DNA of 64,000 bases from Gordius sp. MW1 (lineage: Eukaryota > Nematomorpha > Gordioida > Gordea > Gordiidae), in NCBI GenBank assembly GCA_964036665.1, contig OZ038532.1, positions 17,325,037 through 17,389,036 of the forward strand, given 5' to 3'. Positions 22,375-45,700 of the stretch are shown here, one piece after another. The first letter of the stretch is position 1. Each line of letters starts with the position of its first letter. Made by a program: the position numbers and the translations under genes. The notes under the pieces were generated by a model. That model was not told where the DNA came from. It made no database searches and worked only from the letters and a program-made list of their open reading frames with translations.

Positions 22375-22688
22375 CATGGGCGTACCCAGGTTTTAAATTA
22401 GGGGGGGGGGGGGCAGATTATTTTTAAAAAATTTTTTTTTGCTTGACTATTTAAAAATTTTCCTGCGACAAAAAAAAAGTCCTTGACTATCCAAAAATTT
22501 TCCGGCGAGCAAAAAAAAAACAACTTTCCTAATTAGGCAGTGGGGGCAGCCTAGGGGGGGCAGGGGGTCCGGCTGCCCCCCTCTGGCTAATTAAAGGGGG
22601 GGGGCAAAACATAATTTTTTTTTAATTTTTTAGGGTTTTTGTATTGAAATTTTTTTTTTAATTAGGGGGGGGGGTGGGTACGCCCATG
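22375..22688 (+). mobile_element. MITE of the CATGGGCGTAGCCAG family, long form
   Basis: 314 bp with ends CATGGGCGTACCCAGG and GGGTACGCCCATG, flanked by a perfect 8-bp duplication CTAACAGA (22367-22374 and 22689-22696). The interior differs from the ~165-bp form, with repeated CCTTGACTAT-type and GGGGGGCAG segments, so it is a separate subfamily or a copy with internal duplication. Confidence 0.85.
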
Positions 22689-22719
22689 CTAACAGATAAT
22701 GAAATGCGATTGTCATGCG

Positions 22720-22921
22720 TATTGTTGTAAAAACAGCTGGGTTTTGTTTGGTCGACCTTTCGTTTTGGTCAATTAAAAATAAACAAACCAACGATCTTTT
22801 GGTCTATTTTTCTTGGTCGACCCCTATTCTTAGTCGAAATTCGAAAAACAGACCAGAGACGACCGTTAGTCATATTAAAACCAAAGGTCGCCCAAAAAAA
22901 CCATCCGTTTTTACAACACTA
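22720..22921 (+). mobile_element. MITE of the TGTTGTAAAAACGGCTGGG family
   Basis: 202 bp. The left end TATTGTTGTAAAAACAGCTG and the right end CCGTTTTTACAACACTA are inverted. A perfect 8-bp duplication GTCATGCG flanks it (22712-22719 and 22922-22929). Internal GGTCGACC-type motifs repeat. Related copies lie at 35809 and 40568. Confidence 0.88.
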
Positions 22922-22929
22922 GTCATGCG

Positions 22930-24350
22930 ATGTGGCAATATCAAGTGAAAAATATTTTAATTTCACTAATTTAAAGGGAAGAGCGATTTGTATTATATTA
23001 ATGTATATATAGGTAAGCGTTTAACTTTAAACCCTAAATTAATATTAATTAGAATACTCAAGCTTAACAAAGGGGTATAACTTATTTTTCGTCATTTATA
23101 TTTTGATTTTAAATTTATTTTAATTATGGTGAACGTAAATGATAGCACATGGATAGGGTAAGTTGTTAGCCCCGGTTGGACAAGATATAAATTCATTTCC
23201 ATTAAAAATGTTTTGATATCATTTTATAAGCAAGTTTTAAATCAAACCACTGATTTAATAGTCTTAAAATAAGGATTAACTAATATTTTTTTTTTAACTT
23301 TCCTTAAACCTGACTATGAAATTGTGTATAGGTGGGTGTGGTCAAGTTAAAAAGAGCAACCCTCTAAATTTAAAGCATCATATTGTTAAAATTAATACAA
23401 TTGTTTTTCTGCCCCAGTTAACAATGGTTTAATAAATAGATGACAATTTTTTAGTGATTAAAAAGAATATTGGAGCTAGAAATATAAAGAATAAGAATTT
23501 AGGCTACATTATTCTTAGGGTAAGTGGGTACATATTAACCTAAATGGCTTTAATAAATAACTGAATGGGCCCAAAATTAATTTTTATAACTTTAGATTAT
23601 GTGAAAGACACTTATCTCCATAAATTATAAAACTAAGTTTGATTTTATAAAATGCCAGGGATGAAAAAAATGGAATATGGCAGAATAAATAAAATGGAAA
23701 ATAAGATTCGTTAAAATATTTTCTCTTATAATTAGTCAAAATCTTTAAAAAATAATAAATTAAATTTAAGTTAACACCAATAGTTATAAATTTCAACCCT
23801 TTTGAAAATCTATGGCATTCATTCAAAAAATACAATCCTTAGGATAATTTTTGTGATCTGAAATCTTTTTTTTGCCTTATATCTTGTTAATTTAAATTAA
23901 GTACTAAAGTATTATTAAATTTATTTTATTTTCTCACAATTTTTGGTACAATGAAAAAACATAGCATTTTGCCTGAATGGCTAGAAAAATATAAACTTAT
24001 CAAAATACAGATGGGCTCAATTTAAAGGGAAAGGTCCAAATAATGCAAGCATAAGTTTTATCTCATTATAATTCAAAATTAAAGGGAGATAGTGAGACCA
24101 ACAGAAGGTTAGGTTAATAAAATATTGATAGAACATCCAAAAGCAAAATAGTTTAAGAATAAAAAAGACAGCACTTTAATTAAAGTTCAAATTGTAAAGG
24201 CATAAACCCTTCTTACTAAATAATAGGCTAATTAATCAATTTTCTTTCAGCAATTAGTTTTAGTATTAAACACTATATTGTTTCTCTTCAAATAAAACCA
24301 TCAAAATAATATTTTATTAAATAATAATATCCATATATAATTTTAAAATA
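22930..24350. other. AT-rich tract, no gene seen
   Basis: Short AT-rich frames only, none with recognisable similarity. The distal part (about 24313) holds a reverse-strand AATAAA that may serve the YIPF5-like gene. Confidence 0.5.
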
Positions 24351-25347
<997 letters not shown>

Positions 25348-25554
25348 TTAAACTTAAACAGATGTTAATATGCTACACGATCCAAATTTATATGTTTCGG
25401 CAAGCCATCTACAATATCAATTGTTTGGGATAACAGGGGACACGTTTATTGTCCCTGCCTTTCACAAATGACACGGATCTGAGGAAAAAACATATCGACC
25501 TATAAATACCCCCGGTACCTATTTGATTTGCGCCTTATTTTATATGCTATTTAC

Positions 25555-26240
25555 AAAATTAGGTGGCAAAGAGAGCCGCGAAGATGGCCTTGTAAGAGCG
25601 AGAAATTCTGCGTACAGCCAGATAGAAAAAATAAATTAAAGGGAGGGGGGGTTCAGGGTTTTATACAAATTGGTAAAGATAAAAGGAAAAAGGCTTGGTC
25701 CTCAATGTGGTCAAAAGCGACGAGGGTGTAACCTTATCAAGCCGAAGGAGATAAAGGAAAATTTAAGAGAATATTTGAAGGAACTTACAAATATTGTCAA
25801 TAATAAAGATTTGTTTACCGATATAATACCAAACATAAGTATAATCGGGCTCTCTCTCAAGGATGAAGTTACGACATAAATGAACAATCAAAAAGGAACA
25901 ACTAATGGTACAGATAAAATTTCTAAAGAAGCATAGGTCGGATGCCGAAAAAAAAGGAGTTACATTATGCCCAACCTCTTCAACGAAATATTGGTTGAAG
26001 AACAATTCTTAATCAATTGAGAGCAAGCACGATTTATCCTTATTCAAAGGTAAAAGAGACCCGCAGGTGTGTTTCAATAGTGTATCAAGGTAACATGCTA
26101 CTCCTTGAAGCTTATGAAAAGTATCTTAGGCTGAATAACGAGGTGAAAATAGCTATCCAACATGGAATTTTGGCCTTGAAATCTGCAATGACCAAATCAC
26201 CGCATTACGACAAATGATGAACCAAATGAGAAGAAACATA
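25555..26240 (+). mobile_element. Decayed RTE-type LINE fragment, second copy
   Basis: Shares with 6240-6900 the linker that starts GCGAAGATGGCC, a middle with AAACATAA, and the reverse-transcriptase segment around TGCTACTCCTTGAAGCTTAT and ACGACAAATGATG. Translation gives pieces matching the same protein in broken frames. No ends could be defined. Confidence 0.6.
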
Positions 26241-26391
26241 CATAACGTCTTTAGCCACTTGAAGAAAGGTTGTTACAGAGTCCCTTGCGCTTTGATAAGG
26301 TGGTATTTGAGAAAACAAAATTGTAAGGCTTATGAATTATATTTATGTAGCCTCAAATTCTTCCCTTAGAACGACAGTTGGAGACTTTAAA

Positions 26392-27908
26392 CTCGGGTTT
26401 ACATTAAAAACCTGCAAAGTCACTTTTTTCAAAACGAACCCGACGCGACCCAAAAATATTTTAAAATTCTCATCTAGAGCCCGACCCGAAGGCATATTTA
26501 AAATTTTATAAACGAACCCGACCCGACCCAAAAGCATTTTAAAATTTTTGATCCGCAACCCAGCCCGAAAGCGTTTAAATTTTTTTATTGAATCCGATTT
26601 TAACGCGTTTTAAAATTTGATGCCCGGTTCGAGAGTAGGAAAAATTGCCGTGAAAAATTTAATCGACGCCATTTATGAAACTTTTGGATAACACAGATTT
26701 GACTACTAAATTTATTTGAATGATTTATTATAGTGATATATAAATATTATATCATCTACAATATCGGGTCGCAACCTCACATTTCTCTCCTTCAAAACTC
26801 GTTTTAAAGATATCAATAATATATCATTAATTTAAAATATATAATTTTGTAAATGAGCCATTTAATAAATCTAAACTTACTTTTAGATTTCTTTTTTAAT
26901 TTAAATTCATTTTTAATTTAGCCTACATAAATACAACGTCACACTATTTGAATACAATTAAAAACATTAGGTGTTTAGTGATTTCATAGTTATAGTAATT
27001 TCAGATACACGAATTATTAAATTTATTAATAACATTAATAAATCATATTATAAAGTTTCGCAAAAGAGTACTATTCACCTGCAAATTCATGGAGTCAAAA
27101 AAAAACGTATACTATACATCACAAACTACTATCTAATTTTACTAAACTGGGATTTTTTAGCGAACATTTTGCAAGATTAACATTTGTTGCTGACTAAGGA
27201 GCAAAAGTTAAAAAGGCTCTCGGTACATTAATAGATTAAATTGTTGTGCTCATTTGATTAATACCATATTACGAAATACATTTAAAAAAACTTTTATGAA
27301 AAATAATGCTCTACTAATGCTTAAATTGATTGAACAAAGTAGAGAACTTACAAAATATTTTAAAGTGGCAACATACAATATTTAAGTAAAACTCTCCATC
27401 ACGATGTAGAGACAAGGGGGAATGCAAAGATCATGTTAAAAAGTCTGCATAAAATGTATGATGAAATAATAAATTTTTATCTGAAAAAGATTTGATGGAA
27501 AAATTAAAGGGCATCTCTAAAAACATATTATACTACTAATTAATATGCCGTCACCCTATGAAAAGGCAAGCATAAACCCCAATTATACAAAGTTTTACCG
27601 TTTTACACATCACTCAAAACCATCCAAAATATATTTACATCTCCGTGTTATGAAGATCCTGCTGAGCTGGAAATATGAGCCAAACATATGCTACTTTTAA
27701 AATTTGAAATTGATATCTATCATAAAATATCAACATTTTTAGTTCCTAAATTCCGCACATTAAAAATGACACCTGAAGATAAAAAAAGTTTTGTGAAAAC
27801 TACTCTAGCCGAAATTTTAAATAAATACACGCAAGAAGTTCCTAAAAAAGGTTTTGTGCGGGCATGGGCCGAGCCGGACCCTATAATTTCGGCCCATGCA
27901 GACCTCTA
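26392..27908 (+). mobile_element. hAT transposon remains with transposase pieces
   Basis: The left part (26392-26900) is the GACCCG-rich, AT-rich end shared with the copies at 4998 and 20268. From about 27190 to 27830 broken frames give hAT transposase segments: LKLIEQSRELTKYFK near 27320-27365, HDVETRWNAK near 27400-27430, and HKISTFLVPKFRTLKM at 27721-27768. The right end GGCCCATGCAGACCTCTA (to 27908) is a hAT-type terminus like those at 49792 and 57954. Left and right ends may belong to different insertions. It cannot encode a working transposase as it stands, since frames and stops break it repeatedly. Confidence 0.6.
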
Positions 27909-28322
27909 CCTGTTCTATTCTGCTCTCTTATACTGGGTGACGTGAGAATGGTTCCTCAGGTGTTAAGAAGGTTGACTCAAAGAGATTTGTTCTAGGTGTA
28001 CTGGTCTCAGATTGTGACCTAGTAAGAAGCATAACTAGAGAAAAAGGCATAACAACACAAAAGTACGGAGGTAAAAGTTAGGTGAAGTAGACGTGTCTAA
28101 GGTAACAAGTGACAAAGGGGAAAAACACCAATAAACACTGAGGTTACTATCCACATATTTATAGGTGCTAATTACCTAAATCACTTTAAATAAAACGTTA
28201 CTAAAGCTTTCATAGTAAATCCTGCAGTTTTTTCAACTTCGAATAATATTCATATTATATAAGTTTGCTGACTTATGATGTTTATATTAAATTTATAATA
28301 ATTTCCTTGCATAGTGTTGTGG

Positions 28323-28336
28323 TTGCGCATGCGCAA
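28323..28336. promoter_or_regulatory. Palindrome matching an NRF1-type site
   Basis: TTGCGCATGCGCAA is a perfect palindrome containing the consensus of animal NRF1 promoters (TGCGCATGCGCA). It begins a short CpG-richer stretch with more ATGCGC motifs. No transcript can be assigned, so a regulatory role is only suggested. Confidence 0.3.
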
Positions 28337-29829
28337 TCGCCTATGCGTAGCCTACCATGCGCGGTCTACCATGCGATCTTCCTATGCGCGTCTTCCCCCT
28401 ATCCCCTCTCTCCCCCTCGCTTTGTTAAACGCGTGCTAATGACAGCTGCGCTGGCAAGTCAAGCGTATATTCATGAGATCATTGTACTTTAACACATAAC
28501 ATATTTGATCTCCCCTTTTTAATCGCGTTCGCGGATCGAAGGATTCTCGCGAATATATTTTCCTTACCTTCGCGCGGCTACGGACATTATTAATTATGTT
28601 ATTCCGTTATAATAAATAAAGAAAATAGGAATAAAACTATGGGTTCAATAACAAAGTTGACTAATTAATAAAATAAAATTCGTTAAAGAGATAAAGTTAA
28701 ATTTTTCAGTGGTTAATTGATTTTTTGAAATAAACACTTTTCATTAATCTTTTCTTTCTTTCCACATAGAAAGATATTATGTTCAAGCATTTAAAACTTA
28801 ATACATTTAGCTAAGAGGTTGTAATTAATAAATTATCATTGCCACAAGCTTCATATAATAACTAGACAATTTTCTCATATCTATGATATGATTAATAATA
28901 TTCAAAGTTATTGTTGTATACTGGAGTATACACGTCTATTCATACACGTCTTTTCCTTTATTTAATTTTCCTTAAGTGTGTTATACTTCCCCCCCCCCCC
29001 ACGCGCTACGTGTTTGTTATTTCTTCCCCATATATGATTGGTGATCAACATGAACACGCATCAGTGATTTTTGATATACGCGTGTGATCGTATTGATAAT
29101 TTTGATATCGTACATTATTATAATTATTATATTTTCCGTCTTAAGATATACAATAAAAATGTAATGAAAGAATTAAAAATATATTGTGGCTGGGGGAGTC
29201 CTTTACCCTTTTTCCCCTGCCATCTACCTATCCCTTGATTATTACGTTAAATTGCATCCGGTAAAGCTGTAAATTCATCTTAATTTAAATGGCTTATGAT
29301 CGCCCCAATATATCCCCCTTTATTCAAACCTTTAGAATTTAAATCGTATTCTCAAGGAACATGATAGTTATTATAAAAAGGTAGCCGTTGTTAGCTTTAG
29401 CTTGAATTCGACTATTTACATGGGCGCACCAGCGCAGTTAGCAATTGTCCCTTGTGGGGGAACTGAACTTTCTTTTCACATAAATGGGGAGGGGTCAAAT
29501 GTAATCGATATTATTATGTTCTTGAATTTTAAATACTTCCTTTTTCGTTTATCTACGACTTACACCATGAGCAAGAGAAACGAGAAACTTGTAACACACC
29601 TGTTTAGGTCAATCGACCATCCATTAAAAAAATTTGAAAGTTTGAACCCGGTCCAAGCCGGTGTAGGGTTCTAAATGTGCGCCGAGATAATTGTGCGCTC
29701 ACATATAATTGGTCAAAATTGAAATAGCTGAAAATGATTAGCGTGAACGTTATCACCACCACGATTTTTGATAGGCTTCCGTACTAAAAAGGCAATATAA
29801 AAACAATCAAAATAAAAGTGCATTCTAAA

Positions 29830-30080
29830 AATCTGCCTTTTGTTTTGCCCCCCACCCTTTTTTTAAGCTCTATTTAAACCGGGGGGAGGGTAATTTGCCC
29901 CCCATTTTTTACCCTCTTTTTCATCGGGGGGGGGGGGGGGAGGGGTTATTTGCACCTTCCCTTTTTTACCCTCTTTCTCATCCGGGAGGGGGGGGGGTTA
30001 TTTGTCCCTCCCTTTTTTAGTCTCTTTCTCTGCCCCCTCTCCTTTTACCCTCTTTCTCACAAAAAGGGGGGGGGGGGTGT
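29830..30080. repeat. Imperfect tandem G-run/pyrimidine repeat
   Basis: Long G runs (up to 17) alternate with pyrimidine stretches such as TTACCCTCTTTCTCA, in about four imperfect units of some 55-70 bp. It may form G-quadruplexes; it is low-complexity DNA with no coding content. Confidence 0.7.
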
Positions 30081-31193
30081 TATCTACATTTTAGTATAAT
30101 GCATCTCATATAAACGTAATTGACGAGTGTCAGGATAGCACAATATATCTATCAGTTACAAGTGATTGACATGTCAATGCGCATTTTTACCTCGTTGACT
30201 TTTAAACCCTTACACCGGCCGAATAATTTTATTATGCCCGAGCCACGTCCGGGTTCATATACAGAAACTTTATTTTGCTTCTTTTTAAAATCGATTATAA
30301 TTATGTTCACAAAGTTATAAAAATATATATCGCTGTATTGGTAATAATCATTTAGAAATAAGACGTATCTAAATTGGTATAATTGGAGTAACACTCTATA
30401 TATAGTTTCTAATTAACATTTATTAATTTGAACGTGCTGTAAACCTGAATAATTATAAATAATTATAAAACAAATAAATACACTTTTGTAAATTAATAAA
30501 ACACATATATATCTAAATGAGTTTGTATAAGCGCGGCCTACTTATTCCTAAGCTTAGTCCTAGCCTGCTAAATTATTAATTTTATTGTTTTAAGCAAAAG
30601 CTGGTCCAGGATCAACCCGCGGGCTGAGTATTTCGGCCAGGGCCTTGCAGGTCTTCAAGCGACAATACCCGCAATAAAATTAAATTTTATTTCAAATGAA
30701 TAATGTTTATAAATAAAACCAAAACTATCCAATTTAACGGGTTATATTAAGGCTATATAAAATATGGTCTATAGTTAAAATGGAACTCGTATGTTTGACT
30801 AGAATGGATACGATTACTAAGAATATATAGTGACCATTTTTATGACAATTTGGTATTTCCTTGATCTCAAAGTTTATGCCCTACATGTATGATTTAATTG
30901 TTGTGAGCTAAAGGTTTTATTTGCTATTTTTATTCCTTGCTAATAAATAGTACAGCGGGAATAAAATATAAAAAGTAAAAGTTGCTTAATTTAATCCAAA
31001 ACATTAATTACTTAAAAACTTATAAATAAATCACAATTTTGTTATATATTGAATCAAGATAAATAAAATGCTTGGGAAGCCAAAAGAGCCAGTATTTTGC
31101 TTTTTAAAACTTTGCGCCATATAGTATATGTTTTTTTAGAAACTTTGACCTTATCATTAAAATTGCTATATCATATGATGCGCTTTCGGTTAT

Positions 31194-40499
<9,306 letters not shown>

Positions 40500-42797
40500 A
40501 TGGATGAAATGCAGGAACCCGAAATTATGCACATGATACTTTCGTTTTACGATATAGATACTTCTCGTAGTGTTGTAAAAAGGGGCTGGGTTTTGTTGAG
40601 TTGACCTTTGGTTATGGTCGACTAAACATAAGCAAACCAAAGGTCCTTTGGTCTCTTTACGTTAAGTCGGCGTCTACCAAGAAAAAGAGACCAAAAAACC
40701 TCAGGTCTGTTTATGTTATGTCAACTAAAACCATAGGTCGACCAAACAAAACCCAGCCGTTTTTACAACACTAGATACTTAATATTTTCCTATATTTATT
40801 TACTGACACCGAGTTTCAACCTTGCACACCCCTTGTTGTCATATAGAAGTTGTGTGATTGAGTATGGTATGACCGCAAATATATATTTACGTGTATAATA
40901 CTCTCGCCTCCTTCTATGTAGTGTCTATTAATTACTTCACAAATTACAGGGATTTTAACCTTGTTAATTCTAAAACGCCTTCGTTTAATGTCGTCGTGGA
41001 ATATCAAACGACTTTAATTATATGCATGTAATACTCTCGTTTTTTGTATAAAATATGTAATCCTCTAATCGCGCGATTTATATTTTACGTCAAATTTTAT
41101 TATGTATAAGAAGGGGTTTTCGATACATGGCTGGGCTTTAAAACATTAATTAATTGATATACTTGCCTCTTCTGCTTTGTAATATATTAAAAAATTATTT
41201 TATATGTTAATTATTTTGTATATAATAGCACATATTTATTTGCTAGCAATAAATCATTTGCCTGGCATAACACGAGATAAGTTATTGCCTCATTTAAACA
41301 TTTAAGAAATTCAATTTTAAAATTAAATAGGCTAATGGCTTGAACTTAAAACCATTTTTAAATTTTTCCTATTAGATTAAGTTTGAAATATACACCTTAA
41401 CGAATTCTATTCAAAATTCCCAACGTTTATATTGCCCAACATTGTTAAAACGACCGTTATTTAGAATATAACTACGTAGGATTGTAAATAATCATAAATA
41501 AGGCAGAATGTGTTTCGATCTCGTCTCGTTCTCGAAAGGAAAATTACCTCTCGGGTGCGATTATGAGAATCTTAGTTACAATATAGCTTAGGATCATATA
41601 TGTTATTATTTTTCAAAATTGTAACATTTTCAGAAAAATCATTAGATTAGAATGCACCTGTCAACCCTACCATTTTAATGTAAAAGGCAAAACAAATAAT
41701 TTTTGCAGCGTGAGAATTTCAGAGGTGTGTCATGAGTTCAATCATAAATCTTGGCAGAGACACATGATTCAATCTATAATGGTCTTTTCAAATAGTTAAA
41801 GATGCTCTTGAAATCGTTCTGCAGGCACAGAAATCGCTTTGCTCAAAAAATCTTCAGCCAAATTTGGATAAGTACGTTGTTTAATTAACGATTCAAAAAT
41901 CAAAATATCATCACATCAGACAGGATGATGCAATTGTTGCGAAAATTGAAGTTTGTTTTATTTGCTACTTTATCAGAACTCATGTTTGTATTTATATATA
42001 TTACATTATTACTCACGATAAAAATATGTAATAAATATATTAAATAATTATGCCCTCATATTTTATTGAACAAGCTAAAATTACTATTTTTACAAGGGTG
42101 ATTTAATATTAATTAAACTTCAGTGTGTAAACTATCTAATATTAAAAAATTCCCAATTATATTAATATACATTTAACATCCTAAATGTGAATCATACAAA
42201 ATATAAAGATAATCTAAATTTACCATATATGATTATAAAGAAAGGCCAACAAAGAAAATTTCAAACCGAGATTTCGAAAATTACATCTCGATGTCAAAAT
42301 TCTTCACCTCGACTCAATCTGACCGAACTTTTTATCGGGATTTCGCATCACTAGGCAGATTCATTATAATAGGTTTAATCGTAGATAGGGCTATAAAATT
42401 CAACTTTATTAGAAAGGTTGTTTTCTTTTTTCTCTATATTTAAATTATGCCTCAAGTAAAGAAAAATCATAAATGGTTTTTATTTTTATATCAAAATAGA
42501 GCCATTACCCTTATTAATTACAATTCATTGTTTAAAAGCGGCAAGGTTTAATTGATAAGAGTAGAGGGAAATAGCATTCGATATTTCGGACTAATAAAGC
42601 CAACTTCAGGACACTTCATTTTTTGTGTGATTTCCTACTAACTCTATTCAACAATAATCAAAATTCGTTTGAATAAGGACGTTAGATGAAACATTTAAGA
42701 AACAACATTTTTATATTACATACTACAAAACATAACTTACACGAACATATATTGATATAAATACGCATTATGTATATTATATACAAAAATTGTAGGT
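40500..42797. other. Akt 3' flank and intergenic tract
   Basis: Contains the Akt 3' untranslated region, with a MITE at 40568-40773 and AATAAA near 41248. Otherwise AT-rich with no supported gene. Akt and the GPATCH2-like gene converge on this tract. Confidence 0.5.
40568..40773 (+). mobile_element. MITE of the TGTTGTAAAAACGGCTGGG family
   Basis: 206 bp, starting 69 bp after the Akt stop, so probably within the 3' untranslated region. Ends TAGTGTTGTAAAAAGGGGCT and CCGTTTTTACAACACTA. GATACTT occurs 4 bases before the left end and immediately after the right end, a possible imperfect target duplication. Three GGTC/GACC-type inverted segments lie inside. Confidence 0.85.
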
Positions 42798-45700
42798 TTA
42801 CATTGATGAAAGAATCTGAGTATCATTCAACTTTAAATATTTAGTATCATAACAATTTTTGCAATATTGGGGTGCTGATTTGGTAGGTTCCATCGTTTCC
42901 TCATCAATTTCATACGTAGATAATGTATCGTCACAAGAAACAGCATTCAAATGCTCCCATTCACTTTGCTCATCGTCACCTAAAATGTAAGATTAATGTA
43001 ATTCAACCATTTTATTTTCGTCCAATTAGTAGTCAGCCCCTCAGTAATTAAGAAACCGAGGATAGGCAATTCCTTAAACAAATATCAAAATTTAGCACAG
43101 CAGTCACACACGATCCCAAAGAGTTTTGTAGATTAAACAGAAAATTAATATGGAAATTGGCAGGGCGGGCCTGAAGGGGCCGTAATATAACCTAGCGAGC
43201 TCGGGCCGAGTCTAGATATACCTAAGTTCGATTTAGTGTAAACAAATGTTTATTTTATAATGTTTTACGTATAATTAATTATTCGATGTTTATTAAATAC
43301 ATAAATTGCATAGCAATTAAAACAAGGAAAATTAAATATTTTTCCATCTTAATTCAATCATTCATCAATATCTCAACGCACATTTTAAGCCACGTAATCC
43401 CATGGGCGTAGCTGGATTTAGAGGGGGCAATAATGATGGGGCAAAAAACGGTCAAGAAATTTTAGATTTGTGTTGGGACAGATGCCCATCCTTGACTCCC
43501 CATTTATACCGTATAGCAATATAAGAGTGAAATAATTTAATCTATATATATAAAATTCTCGTGAAAGGGTGTTTGTTATTAAACTCCTCCGAAACGACTG
43601 GACCGATTTAGATGGAAATTTCTGCGAATGATTGGTAGGTCTGAGCCTAGGTTTTAAACTATATTCCAAATTTCTGAGTCATAAGACGGTCAAGTTATTT
43701 AGTTTTATACGTTTTGACGTTTAATAAAATGTCACTCAAACGCCACCTCATGACGTATACTGCGTATCTATCGTGTTGTGAATGTATTCTTCCGCACTCA
43801 GACATATTGTGTATATACATAGATGCACTCACTACAACATATTCAGGTATGTTATTTTAATTAAATGTTAAGTTTTTTTTATTAAATGTTCAGATTTCTA
43901 TTTCATCATTTTTATTCACTACAACATATTACATTTGATAATTAATCAGGTATGTTATTTTAATTAAATGTTAAGTTTTATGTTCATATTCATATTCAGT
44001 TTATTCACTACAACATATTACATTTGATAATTAATCAGGTATGTTATTTTAATTAAATGTTCAGATTTCTATTTCATCATCTTTATTCAGTACAACATAT
44101 TACATTTAGTAATTGATCAGGTATGTTATTTTAATTAAATGTTAAGTTTTATGTTCAGATTTCTATTCATATTCAGTTTATTCACTACAACATATTACAT
44201 TTGATAGATCAGGTATGTTATTTTAATTAAATGTTAAGTTTTTTATATTAAATGTTCAGATTTGTATTTTCATACAAAGCAACTTTTCCATCACCACTAA
44301 AAGTTGTTTTGAGAATGTTTCATCGGATGGAGCTTTAAGCATATGAACGCGCATGTTTAATTTTAGTTCTACCTTTTCAAAATTACGCCACAATGACGAT
44401 GATTTCAAGCAAGCGTTGATCTCATCAACGTCCGTTGAACGTGGAATGACGGGAAGTGTTTGTCTGAAATCACCTGAAAGGAGTAACAGAGTGCCTCCAA
44501 ATAGTTTGTCATTGCTTTTTCTATCTTTCAATGTCAGGTCCAATGCCTTAAGGGAATGTTTGTGTTCCATAGTACATTCATCCCAGATGATAACTTTACA
44601 CCGCTTGAGTACAATCAACAGGAACTGCGTAAATTGGTAACTCTATTATTCTACCATCATCGTACAATAAAATCTGTACTCAAATTTTTTTTTTACATTT
44701 TCTTCACATACTTGCATATATATTTGTTGCTCTTCACCTAACTGCAAACATTAATATGAGCATTGAATGTTTTGAACAACAAAGGTGAATATGGTAAAAC
44801 CCAACGATTGTCAATGTCAATGGCTACGTTATTGATAGTTTTAGTAAATATTTGTCTGCCATCATCGGTACTTCTTCGTCGGTATATAAGATATCCGTCG
44901 ACATCTGTGACCGTATCATTGATGAAATTTTTAGGAAAACACTTTGTACACTTTCCATCTAACATGCAAGGCTATTAACGATTCAAATATCCACATGGGC
45001 CATGAATCATGTTTGTCGTGACAATATCTAACAATAATTGAGCCGTAGACGGTTTAGGAATTTCTGCAGAAATTTTTCTATCAATGTCTTCAGGACGTAT
45101 TTTGTCGACGAACCTTATCAAAATGCTTGCCACTCAACCGAATACTTCCAGCAACGTGAATGGCCAAATATATGTAATTTTGTAATGAAATTAATGAAAC
45201 ACTTTACTTTATGTTTAAACCCCCGTGCCTTTATGTAATGACTATGTATGGAATTTAATCCTGGTAATAACAATGATGACGTTGTCTTGACCGCGTCTAA
45301 TCATCAAACTATATGCATACAAATCTCGATGTGCCCAAATCTAAGCCACAAATACATCGTTTGACCTTGAGCCTTATTGATTGTTATTGCGAATGCCAAT
45401 CCAACTGGAAATTGAAAACGTTTGAATTCAATTGGCACATCTGTGGGAATCATAGGGATTCTTGGCAGCAATACATTTTCACCTCTACACTTTCCATTCA
45501 AAATGGTGCCTTCGAGAAGATTCTTCATGCATCTTTTAATGACTAATCGTTTTCCATTGCACAGCCGTGGTGGGTTTAAATTCGAAGCAAAATTACCGTA
45601 GATCCACCCTTCAATTGTCAATCAAAAGCAACCTCATGACTTAATGCTTATTTATCGTCTGCATTGAAAATTTGAATATACATTTCTTTAATAAAATTGT

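Larger units (their letters stand above)
27909..31193. other. Gene-poor tract upstream of Akt
   Basis: No supported gene. It includes a GC-richer spot at 28320-28440 with the palindrome TTGCGCATGCGCAA, a polypurine/polypyrimidine low-complexity block at 29830-30080, a 90-codon frame at 29402-29674 with no recognised similarity, and a possible hAT-type terminus near 30600-30670 (GGCCTTGCAGGTCTTCA). The proximal part must carry the Akt promoter; nothing specific was recognised. Confidence 0.5.

Noticed and set aside
29402-29674. 90-codon frame as a gene
   Set aside because: No family similarity, no flanking exon or signal, and composition like its surroundings.
44256-45621. Host PIF1 helicase gene
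   Set aside because: Pieces are broken, out of order, joined to Helitron Rep-region sequence, and lie between Helitron termini.
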